A program made the position numbers and the translations under genes. 64,000 bases of DNA from Aaosphaeria pasadenensis (taxonomy: Eukaryota; Ascomycota; Dothideomycetes; Pleosporales). The stretch's first letter is position 1, and each line of letters opens with the position of its first letter. The notes beneath the pieces were generated by a model that saw only the letters and a list, made by a program, of their open reading frames with translations, did no database searches and had not been told where the DNA came from. Below, piece after piece: positions 22,485 through 31,916 of this stretch. The stretch spans positions 992,001 through 1,056,000 of the forward strand of contig JAKLMB010000003.1 of assembly GCA_022813625.1 (NCBI GenBank), in the 5' to 3' direction.

Positions 22485-22790
22485 TCATCGGTGCTGTAAG
22501 AATTCGTTAGTTTGCATGTCCCAATTGTCGATCCTTTTCGGATGGGTATATATAACGCGCCTTCTTAAAGCCGATATCAGCGCTCTTCTCGCGGAAGCAT
22601 TGACGGCAGATGTTGAGGCCGTACTTTCGGATGAGACCAGCGCTGTGGGTGCAGACACGGCTGTTGGTCGTTGAAGATTAGCAAGGGGTCCTTTCTCAAT
22701 ACAACTTCTTATGCCATTGGGGACGTACCAGGAGCGGCTGCCCTTTCCGTAGGTGCGCGGGCGCGAGTACCAGATTGATTCGTGCGACAT
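22485..22790 (-). CDS. RPS29: 40S ribosomal protein uS14 (Rps29)
   Basis: Three exons: 22790-22729, 22660-22561 and 22493-22485; 56 aa, exactly the family length. The protein begins MSHESIWYSRPRTYGKGSR and contains the zinc ribbon Cys-Arg-Val-Cys ... Cys-Arg-Gln-Cys with the conserved RKYGLNICRQCFREK core. Intron 1 is GT-AG and 68 nt. Intron 2 starts with GC (GCGCGT) directly after the Lys-Lys codons and ends at TTCTTACAG, with a perfect branch site (ACTAAC) about 20 nt before. Splicing there adds the family-typical end His-Arg-stop from a 9-nt last exon. Reading through without splicing would give a foreign tail. Role: small-subunit head, near the mRNA decoding site. No pseudogene signs. Confidence 0.96.
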   Translation of the reverse strand: MSHESIWYSRPRTYGKGSRSWYVPNGIRSCIEKGPLANLQRPTAVSAPTALVSSESTASTSAVNASARRALISALRRRVIYTHPKRIDNWDMQTNEFLQHR

Positions 22791-23634
22791 GATGTTGGAT
22801 GTGCGAGAAGGTCGTAGGTTGGACTCCGGCGCGAAATGTGTCTTGTCGTGGTGTCTCTTTTTCTGGTGGGGACTAGAATTGCTTGCGTGGGCTCGCTTAG
22901 CTGTGGTGGCTGTTGAGGTAGATTACCTAATATACTCACGTGATTTAAGAACCCATCCACGCCATCTCACATCTGGAGCACCCTTTAACCTTGAGAGCCG
23001 GCCGTATCCAATTGTAGAGTATCAACATAGTGGTCAGTCATGAAATACTGAATGAAATTGCGAATTGTGATTGCTATTTTGTCCGGAAGCCTTCTCGGTC
23101 ATGAGAAAATTGTAACTAAATCAACGATGGTACAAGTCTTGGCTGATTCCGAAAATGGTCCTTCGATATATCGTCCGCAGTTTCTACCATTCATTGTATT
23201 CTATGGTTACAAGAGATCATTTGAAGTAGGACCTAATAGGTCTGGACTTCTTCTGACACATCTATCCCCACGGACCTTGTGCAGTCATGTGTAGTACACA
23301 ATTGCGAATCAAAATCAATTCCGAAAATCAATTGTTTCTTGATGGCATCTTTTAGGCTCCTACTTGCACTGTAGAAAAGCCGATAGTATGGTCACGTATG
23401 ATTATGGAGATGCGGTAGTGTGTGGGGTCCTGCCAGATCGCGAGGATATTCTTGGTCGTTTTATGCCAAGTTTGTTTTTTTATCATTCATCTAGTCTGCC
23501 GCCGCTCGTGTCGCATCACATCCGTTACCCATGCTTGAAAACCCATGATTGTCGTAGCCCAGCACTGACTCGGCTGTTTTGCAATATCAACTTCCTAAAG
23601 GTGGAGAGAAGGGAAAATAGGCAGATCGCTTGGT
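22791..23634. other. Rps29 promoter region / EF-1beta 3' flank
   Basis: It has a T-rich stretch near 23470-23490. No gene is supported, despite several frames of 80-96 codons. Confidence 0.5.
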
Positions 23635-24681
23635 CTACAACTTTTGCATAGCAACCTACGAGTGTGTTAGCGATCTCAGCCTTCATTGAAGATTCGTTTT
23701 TAAAACTTACAACATCGGTGGACTGGACGTGGTCCTCGTCTTCCTCGATCTGCTGCTGGAGCTCATCGAGAGAAACCTTCTCGTCCTCGACGACCAAGTT
23801 GATCTGGAGCTTCTTGATACCGAAACCGACAGCTTGCAACTTGTGGGCTCCCCAGACAAGACCCTCCTTCTCAATGGCCAAGACGTTAGCGGTAAGCTCG
23901 TCCATGTTGGTCTCATCGTCTAAGCAGAGTTAATACACTGGATCAACACAATTCGTAGCTGGCAGAATTCCTTACCCCAGGGCTTGATGTCCAAGGTGAC
24001 GATAGACTTGGCAGCAGGCTTAACCTTGCCAGCCTTCTTCTTGTTGTACTCAGCAAGGCGCTCGGCCTTTATCCTCTCAGCCTCAGCATCCTCCTCCTCA
24101 TCGTCGCTGCCGAAAAGGTCGACCTCATCATCATCGTCCTCAGCGGCGGCCTCGGGGGCCTTGGCGGGGTTGACGGTGAGCTCAGCAGACTCGGGACCAT
24201 AGGCGGTGTACTCCTTGGTGGGGTCACCAGGGAGCGAGGAGAACTCGGACTCGAAGGTGAGGATGTGGTTGTACCAGCGCCATGCGTAGGGGTAGGTCTC
24301 GGGGGCGGGGATGTTCTTGAGCTGCTGGAAGACCTTGACGTCGGCCTGGCTTGGGGTGTAGCTATATGCCTATTAGTCCTGGTTCGACTCATGAAGCAGT
24401 TCAAACAGTGGCAAAACATGATAAGGAAAATTCAGAGGTGCGACAAGCGCTTGGGTTTGTATTCAGATAGCGGGGTCTTAAGCCGCCTCATTAACACGGA
24501 CCAAAGTTTCTCATCAGGATATCGAGGGTGGTTGCGCGGGCATAACGAGATGCGCGAAAGGGAGTGATTTTGCTATGATATATGGAGGGGTACAAACTTA
24601 CCCAACGATGTAGCTGCGAGTCTTGACCCAGTTGTTAAGGAGGGTCAAGCCAGCGTCGGAGACGAAATCGGTGAAACCCAT
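23635..24681 (-). CDS. EFB1: Translation elongation factor 1-beta (eEF1B alpha)
   Basis: Four exons: 24681-24602, 24361-23976, 23919-23711 and 23655-23635; 231 aa. The last exon is only 21 nt and encodes Val-Ala-Met-Gln-Lys-Leu-stop, the family C-terminus. The N-terminus is a GST-like anchoring region (MGFTDFVSDAGL, then YTPSQADVKVFQQL). The middle is an acidic linker with DDEVDLFGSDDEEED, which carries the casein kinase II site known in this family. The C-terminal guanine-exchange domain follows (KSIVTLDIKPWDDETNM, then LVWGAHKLQAVGFGIKKLQI). Role: regenerates GTP-bound eEF1A in translation elongation. It is divergent from the Hsp78 gene, sharing a 696-bp promoter region. All junctions fit in phase. 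Confidence 0.97.
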
Positions 24682-25377
24682 TGTTGCAAGAATTGATATG
24701 CGTGGGAAAGGCGGTTTTGGTGGTGGGTATAATGGAAGGAAGGGGAGTGGTAGAAGAAGGAGGAGGGGCAGATAAAATGTTCAAAGAAGAGATGAGTGTT
24801 CGTGTTCGTTGGGTTCGGAAAAATTCTATGGGGGCCTTGGCGGAAAGTGGCGGGCTAACGTCCCAGCCACGTGACCTGAACCGTCGCGTCTTCCCATCCT
24901 TTTTTAATCTTATGTTATGTTCGATGGATAAAATAATAATGAATGAACGAATGCGAATCGTCCGACTTTCCTCTTGTTTATATATTTACTCCTGAAAAGG
25001 AGTCGGGACCTATCCGCGCCCAGTGTCCTCCTCTTACAGACTGACCGCCGCGTCTTGTGTTCGATTCATGTTGGCATCTGTGCGTTACAACGTGATTACA
25101 CAAGTTAAAAAAAATTATTTCCTGTTTGTTGTTCCTTTTCAATTGTTGTACTCCCCTCCCGTACGTTACCTAGGTTGTACCGTCCTAGGCTCCTAGGCCG
25201 ACTGGTCCGGTCCCTGACGCGACGTAGTTGGTCGAATCCCCTCGAAGCATCGCGGACCTTCGATCTTAGTGGAGTCACCTCACTGGCGCGCCACTCAATC
25301 AATATATAACAATGCTTTCCCTGTGAACACAACTGCTCGTTTCTAGACATCTACCGAAGTAGTATCCTGTTGTAACA
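24682..25377. promoter_or_regulatory. Shared divergent promoter region of EF-1beta and Hsp78
   Basis: A 696-bp region between two divergent starts. On the Hsp78 side two CCCCT pentamers (about 25152 and 25238), the stress-response element core, can be seen. GAA/TTC units near 25230-25262 are not spaced as a proper heat-shock element. A coding role is not apparent. Confidence 0.45.
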
Positions 25378-27759
25378 ATGCTCATCAATAGAGCTCGTCT
25401 CGCCGCAAGGCGCATCTCTTCGAGAGACCTCTCCCGCGCCCTTGCTACCCGTCCTCTAACAGCTACTCATGTAAACCCTCAGCATCCACTTGGATTCGGC
25501 CAATCGCTGGCGAATCGTTCATTCACAGCAAGCCTTCGCAACTACTCCAATGGCCGACCACACCCGCCTGGCGGAACGCATCGCATGAATTTAGGCGGTG
25601 AGCCCGAGAAGCCCGCCCTCGAACAGTACGGTGTCGATCTGACCGCGCGAGCCCGTGATGGAAAACTTGATCCGGTCATTGGAAGAGATGCCGAAATACA
25701 CCGAACAATTCAGATCCTTTCAAGACGAACGAAGAACAATCCAGTCTTGATCGGTGCTGCTGGCACAGGCAAGACCGCCATCCTTGAAGGACTTGCTCAA
25801 CGTATCATCCAAGGAGATGTGCCAGAGTCTATCAAAGAGAAACGTGTCATATCATTAGACCTTGGTCAGCTTATTGCGGGCGCCAAATTTCGTGGTGATT
25901 TCGAGGAGCGACTTAAAAAGGTCTTGAAAGAGGTCGAAGACGCGAAAGGCGGTGTGATTCTCTTCGTTGACGAACTGCACACCCTTCTAGGATTGGGAAA
26001 AGCAGAAGGCAGTATCGATGCGAGTAATTTGTTGAAGCCGGCTCTGTCACGAGGTGAGCTTCAATGCTGTGGAGCGACAACCCTCAACGAGTACCGGCAA
26101 ATAGAAAAGGATGTTGCTTTGGCACGAAGATTCCAGCCGATCCAGGTGGGTGAGCCTAGCGTGCAGGATACAATTTCCATCCTCAGAGGTATCCGTGACC
26201 GCTACTCTATCCACCACGGTGTCCAAATCACCGATGGTGCACTTGTTGCCGCTGCGACTTACAGTAACCGCTACATCACCGACCGTTATCTGCCCGACAA
26301 GGCAATTGATCTAGTGGATGAGGCCGCCAGCGCCCTACGGTTGCAGCAAGAGAGTAAGCCTGATGCGATCCAGCAACTAGATCGACAGATCATGACTCTC
26401 CAGATCGAGCTGGAATCCCTTCGAAAGGAAACAGATATCGCTAGCAAAGAGAGGCGAGAGAAGCTCGAAGAAACACTCAAAACAAAGCAAGAGGAGGTCA
26501 AGGTTTTGATGGAGAAGTGGGACAAGGAGCGCAGTGAATTGCAGGAATTGAAGAGCATCAAAGAAGAGCTTGAGCAAGCAAGACTGGAGCTTGAGCAAGC
26601 CCAAAGAGAAGGCAATTTCGCCAAGGCTGGTGAATTGAGATACTCTAAGATCCCAGCGTTAGAGCAAAAATTACCGAATGAGGACGAAAACTTGTCTGCC
26701 GCTGGACGGAGCGCTGATTCCCTGCTTCATGAGTCAGTGACAGCTGACGACATCGCCAACGTGGTCTCCAAGACAACTGGAATTCCGGTGTCGAAATTGA
26801 TGAGGGGTGAGAGCGAGAAGTTGATCCACATGGAGGATGCCCTTCGACAGCACGTCCGCGGACAGGATGAGGCACTCACCGCAGTTGCAAACGCCATACG
26901 TCTGCAGAGAGCGGGTCTTTCGGGCGACAATCGACCCATTGCGTCGTTCATGATGCTTGGACCTACAGGTGTAGGCAAGACCGAAGTGTGCAAGCGACTG
27001 GCAGAGTTCCTTTTCTCCACATCCCAGGCTGTTATTCGATTCGATATGTCTGAATTCAGCGAAAAGCACACCGTGTCTCGGCTCATAGGCTCTCCAGCAG
27101 GATATGTTGGATACGAGGACGCAGGACAGCTGACTGAGGCGGTGCGCCGCAAGCCTTACGCTGTTTTGCTCTTTGATGAGTGGGAAAAGGCGCATAAAGA
27201 CATCTCGACGCTACTCCTTCAAGTGTTGGATGAAGGGTTCTTGACTGACGCACAAGGCCACAAAGTTGATTTCCGAAATACCATCATCGTTCTTACATCA
27301 AACTTGGGCGCTGATATCATCGTCGGAGACAGCGCGCTTAACCAACACGAAAACAAGTCCGGTGAAATCTCTGCGAGCACTCGCGAGGCGGTCATGGATG
27401 TTGTCAGCTCTTCTTATCCCCCTGAGTTCCTGAACCGCATAGACGAGTTTATTGTGTTCCGACGACTATCGCGCGAAGCACTCAGAGATATTGTTGATAT
27501 CCGCCTAAAAGAGCTCCAAGAAAAGCTCGACGATCGGCGCATCAAACTCGAAGTACCAAACGAAGCTAAACAATGGCTTTGCGATCGCGGTTACGATCCC
27601 AAATTCGGCGCAAGGCCACTCAACAGACTCATTGCAAGACAGATCGGCAACGGTCTTGCCGACAAGATTATCAGAGGAGAAATCAAAGGTGGTGACGTTG
27701 CTGAGGTATCAATCTTGGAAGATGACAGCGGCCTCGTGGTGAAACTACAGAACAGTTGA
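25378..27759 (+). CDS. HSP78: Mitochondrial ClpB-type disaggregase Hsp78
   Basis: One intron-free frame of 793 codons, the normal size for Hsp78. The first about 60 residues are Arg/Ser/Ala-rich with almost no acidic residues, a mitochondrial presequence. The ClpB N-terminal domain is absent, as is normal for Hsp78, and the first AAA module starts soon after (EQYGVDLTARARDGKLDPVIGR). Walker A motifs are GAAGTGKT (126-133) and GPTGVGKT (528-535). Walker B of the first module is ILFVDE; the second reads LLFDEW. A long charged coiled-coil M domain lies at about 320-440. The C-terminal D2 small domain is complete (GYDPKFGARPLNRLI). Role: ATP-driven rescue of aggregated matrix proteins with mitochondrial Hsp70. 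Start chosen as the first ATG, giving the presequence. Confidence 0.97.
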   Translation: MLINRARLAARRISSRDLSRALATRPLTATHVNPQHPLGFGQSLANRSFTASLRNYSNGRPHPPGGTHRMNLGGEPEKPALEQYGVDLTARARDGKLDPVIGRDAEIHRTIQILSRRTKNNPVLIGAAGTGKTAILEGLAQRIIQGDVPESIKEKRVISLDLGQLIAGAKFRGDFEERLKKVLKEVEDAKGGVILFVDELHTLLGLGKAEGSIDASNLLKPALSRGELQCCGATTLNEYRQIEKDVALARRFQPIQVGEPSVQDTISILRGIRDRYSIHHGVQITDGALVAAATYSNRYITDRYLPDKAIDLVDEAASALRLQQESKPDAIQQLDRQIMTLQIELESLRKETDIASKERREKLEETLKTKQEEVKVLMEKWDKERSELQELKSIKEELEQARLELEQAQREGNFAKAGELRYSKIPALEQKLPNEDENLSAAGRSADSLLHESVTADDIANVVSKTTGIPVSKLMRGESEKLIHMEDALRQHVRGQDEALTAVANAIRLQRAGLSGDNRPIASFMMLGPTGVGKTEVCKRLAEFLFSTSQAVIRFDMSEFSEKHTVSRLIGSPAGYVGYEDAGQLTEAVRRKPYAVLLFDEWEKAHKDISTLLLQVLDEGFLTDAQGHKVDFRNTIIVLTSNLGADIIVGDSALNQHENKSGEISASTREAVMDVVSSSYPPEFLNRIDEFIVFRRLSREALRDIVDIRLKELQEKLDDRRIKLEVPNEAKQWLCDRGYDPKFGARPLNRLIARQIGNGLADKIIRGEIKGGDVAEVSILEDDSGLVVKLQNS

Positions 27760-28253
27760 GCTACAGCCGATTGAACAGTCTGTTGTCGAAAAAGCTGTTC
27801 TCAAAAATGATTCGCACTGCGTTCCTTCATTCTTTCAGATTAATGATGATATGATTGTAAGTTTGAATACTTACTGGCTACCTTGTATTTATACTTTTTT
27901 GATGAATAATGTATTATTATGTGGGCTCGTTGGACGAATTAGCACACCTTCTCTCATGAGCATGGGAATACTAGATAGAAGTGAAATACAGACTCTCGTC
28001 TCACGTATGATTTTTCAATTGTAATGACACCGGTGGTATTGCTTCCTGGCTGGAAGAAATGTGTTCGGCCTCAAACGGTGAGGTGCTCCCTTTTTCGTAC
28101 CGTCTGGTTTGCGCCTTCCTAACTCTGTGCCTCACTTCGTCATTTCTATGACTTACAACCTACAACCTCACAACCTACAACCTCACAACCTTCAACCTCA
28201 CATACCATTCATCCACAGGCTAGCAGCCACAGCATAATCCATTCTATGCTGAC
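27760..28253. other. Intergenic region Hsp78 to MSH5
   Basis: It has the 3' flank of Hsp78 and the promoter/leader of MSH5. A 15-bp unit is repeated three times at 28155-28199. Confidence 0.55.
28155..28199 (+). repeat. 15-bp tandem repeat, three copies
   Basis: Unit ACAACCTACAACCTC is repeated at 28155, 28170 and 28185; the third copy has one change (A to T). Each unit is itself a 7+8 doublet of ACAACCT. It ends 54 bp before the MSH5 ATG, so it lies in the leader or core promoter. Confidence 0.9.
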
Positions 28254-31200
28254 ATGGCTCCACACAAGAAACCCAAAAGCTACATGCGTAGGAAAACGAG
28301 CAATCGATCACTCGCACGACTTGTGGGAGAAAGAGCGCTGCGTGGAAGCAGCACCCAGCAAGGAACTTCATCACCGACGCGATCCTCGCCTCCAATATTG
28401 GACATTGATGCAACTCGGAGCCATGAGAATCAATATCAGTTTCCCGATATCGACCCTGGGGCAAACGCTAGGATGGAACCTTCATCGGATTCGTTACCCC
28501 AGAATATTCCCGAAGAGCTAGATACCGAGGCCATGGACCAACTCAATGAGGTCATCATGGCTATCAATACAGACGGAGCAAACACAGTGGGATGCTGCTA
28601 TTATGTTGCACGAGAGGGAAAGCTTCTCTTCATGGAGGACGCGAAATTCGGCGGTATTGATATGGTTGATGCTTGTAAGTGCTCCGTCAGTGTTTTCGTT
28701 GCCAGGAGCTCATTCGTTATTTAGTGAAAGTCTACATCGAGCCAACCGTTGTTATCGTGTCCAATAAGATGAGTGACGAAATGCTGGAAAAGATCGATCC
28801 TGACCATGGCATCGCGATATCTGAAGGAGGGAGCAGTATATTCCACTGGACAACGGGGGCTTTGAACCTGATGCTAACGTGAACACAGATGGTCGTTTGG
28901 ATCTGCCGTTTCTTATCGAATTTCGTCCCTCCAATGAGTTCAGCCATGATTTCGGTCAGAGTAAGCTCGCAAGTCTGAACATCTTAAGCGGTGACGGTCC
29001 AGGAGTCACTTTTATCGTGCCTGGTGACGTTGTGCCCGCAACGGCGAATATCGCGGACGATTCATCGTCATTTCGACAGCGGCAATTGCTTCGTCTTGCT
29101 AGTTGGATTAGTCTCGGTAGTCATCTCTCGGTAAGTTGATTCTGTCTAAATGACAAATCCTCGCTGACCTGTCAAGGTTGGATGCGCAGGGGCTTTGCTT
29201 GCATACGTTCAACGCAGGCGTGCGACAGCATACTTACCTGGAGATGTAGCGGCAAATGCAATGTTCCGAATTTCGAGTCTAGAGATGTTTAGTCTTTGCG
29301 ATATCATGTATTTTTGTTACTGATTCCGACCCTGGAATATAGCTGACTGCATTTAGGTTTGTCAATACTGATACTCTTCACTCTTTGCAAATTCTTGGCT
29401 CCGAGGCCCACCCGAACTCTCACAACCAAGGTCCGACGCAAGCTCCATCTGGCTCTAAGGAAGGGTTGTCAGTGTATGGGCTGTTCCGAAATCTAGCATG
29501 CACACCTCAAGGCAAGTACCTCCTTCGGCAGTACTTCCTTCGACCTAGTCTCAACATCGATATCATCAACGAGAGACTCGACGCCATTGCCACCTTCGTC
29601 AGACCGGATAATGATGCGATACTGGATAGCCTCATTCGAGATCTGCGGCCTATCAAGAACATACGCACTATCCTAATCAACTTGAAAAAAGGAGTGGGCA
29701 GTGCAACAACTGGTGGTGGAAAGAGTAACATTTTGTCGAAAACTCTTTGGATCAATGTTCGTGAGGTTTGTCGTGACTGTTCTATTGTAAGCCACAAGTG
29801 CTCAGTAATGTTTTTAGTTCGCTTTTCGAACACTCAAGATCAAAGACACCTTTAATGCCATGCTCGAAAGCGACACGCTACCCATCAGAAGAAAGGTAAA
29901 AATGAGTCCAAGCAGTCAGTTCCAACTCTATATGATTATTTGTTGATACCATTTCCAGGTTCTTGAACATTTTGTTGGGCCTCAACTGTGTCAACTTGGG
30001 AAGCGCATCAACGATATTGTACGTTCGCATAAGGGAAAAGTAGTCAATGCCTTCACTAACATGCAAAGATCGATTTTGATAGGTCCGAAGAGGAATCACG
30101 CACCATCATTCGCGCGGGTGTCGATGAAGAGCTCGACCATATGAAGCGGACATTTGATGGCCTAGGATCTTTGCTGGCCGAGGTTGAACGGAAATTGGCC
30201 GAAGACATACCTCACAATCTTCGCCAGACTCTCAATGTGATATACTTCCCTCAAATTGGATTCTTGACGACGACCCCTATAGATCCCGAAACCCGCGAAG
30301 TAGTATATGGGGGTGGATTTGAGAACCCTTGGGAACGAATGTTTGCTACAGAGTAAGAGCTCAACTGAACACTCTTACTCATGGACATCACTCAATTGAC
30401 AAACATAGGGACCAATGCTATTTTAAGAACAGCCAAATGCGTGAGATGGATGACCATTTCGGCGACCTATTTGGACTCATCTCTGATCGCGAGATTGAAA
30501 TTTGCCATGAGCTTACTCAGTATACTCTGAAATATGAGGGTTTGTTGACCACGACGTCAGATATCTGCAGTGAGCTGGATAGGTACGATAAAAACTTGAT
30601 AGTTCCAACGACTGTTCCACTAATTTTACAGCCTTATTGCACTAGCACGTGGAGCCAAATCGTACAGTCTTTGTAGACCTGATGTGTCGATGGATAATAG
30701 TATACGCATTAGGAATGGCCGGTAGGGTATCCGCATGACATTCATTACCCGCATTTTATTTACACCTTTTAGCCACATACTACAAGAGCTCACAGTACCC
30801 TCTTTCGTACCGAATGATACTCAACTGTCTGGGGGCGAGGGAGATGAGGGTCTGGGATCTGAAGGACGGCCTACTTCGATTGCCTCTAATTGTCCTGCTT
30901 CTGTCCGCTGGTCAAACTCAGAGGACAGTGAAGCAAATATGGTCATTCTGACAGGCCCCAACTACTCCGGAAAAAGTGTGTATCTTAAGCAGGTTGCTTT
31001 GATTGTCTTCATGTCACACGTTGGGTCCTTCGTTCCTGCAGAATCTGCGGAGATCGGGCTCACTGATAAAATACTATCACGAGTCACCACTCGTGAGACA
31101 GTCTCCCGAACTGGAAGCACCTTCATGATTGATCTTCAGCAGATCTCGCTTGCTTTGAGTCTTGCTACAAGAAGGAGTCTGCTTGTGTTAGACGAAATCG

Positions 31201-31916
31201 GAAAAGGAACTGATCCAAGCGATGGGGCAGGGCTCGCTTGTGCGGTCCTTGAGCATCTTACGAGTCTAGGACCAGAACGTCCAAAGGTGATCGCAGCAAC
31301 ACACTTTCATGGTGAGAGCGCCAAACAGATATCTGAAAAGTCCTGATAGCTGATCGGCAGTAGAGATATTCGAAAGCGGCATATTTCAACCCAGGTATAA
31401 GGTTTCTTTCGGACACATGGAAGTGCGTGTGAATCCGGAGGCTCAGGTTACTGAAGATCAAGTCACGCACCTATACAAGTAAGGAAACCCGGAGCGTGTC
31501 AGGGCTTAAAGGACTAATTGGAGGAACATTAGTTTTCGTAAAGGAAGGAGCAATTCAAGCTTTGGCACTTGGTAATTTCAGTATCTATATTCTTTAGGCT
31601 CACGTTAATGGTCTTCTAGGTGTGCTGCTGCAAATGGGGTTCCTTCAGAGATTGTTCAACGTGCTGCAGATCTTACCACTCTTTCGGCCAGAGGGGAAGA
31701 CCTCGTTGCTGCATGCTCTACAATGCCGGAGTCAGAGGTGGCAGAGCTAGAAGCGGCAGTGAGTATCCTCCCAGCTTGCTGTTATCTTACTGCTCAACAC
31801 AGAGAGACTAGGAGAAGATTGCGCGAGCCTTTCTGCAGGCCGAAGCGAACCATGATGCACATGACCTACTGCATAAAGTTCTAGGGGACTGTGAGCATGC
31901 TGGTGCTGAGTTCTAG
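28254..31916 (+). CDS. MSH5: MutS homologue 5, meiotic crossover protein
   Basis: Fifteen exons: 28254-28674, 28725-28835, 28889-29130, 29177-29307, 29357-29765, 29818-29895, 29959-30018, 30069-30352, 30409-30582, 30632-30721, 30773-31311, 31364-31478, 31533-31571, 31620-31758 and 31812-31916; about 978 aa. Every junction is GT-AG and in phase. The start of the conserved region (NTVGCCYYVAREGKLLFMED) is characteristic of MSH5. Lever and clamp parts follow (GLFRNLACTPQGKYLLRQYFLRP). The ATPase has Walker A GPNYSGKS (728-735), LTDKILSRVTTRETVSRTGSTFM and Walker B LLVLDEIGKGTDPSDG. The mismatch-binding domain I is lacking, as in all MSH5. Known role: pairs with MSH4 to stabilise crossover intermediates in meiosis I. 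An intact gene suggests a sexual cycle is or was recently under selection. The extreme 3' end is uncertain: one more intron after Gly-Asp, with a different tail to about 32066, is possible. Exon 12 may start at 31361. Confidence 0.92.

Noticed and set aside
25230..25262. Heat-shock element before Hsp78
   Set aside because: GAA and TTC units are present but not in the contiguous alternating 5-bp spacing required.
26727..27195. Long frames antisense to Hsp78
   Set aside because: Mirror of a strongly coding gene in other frames.
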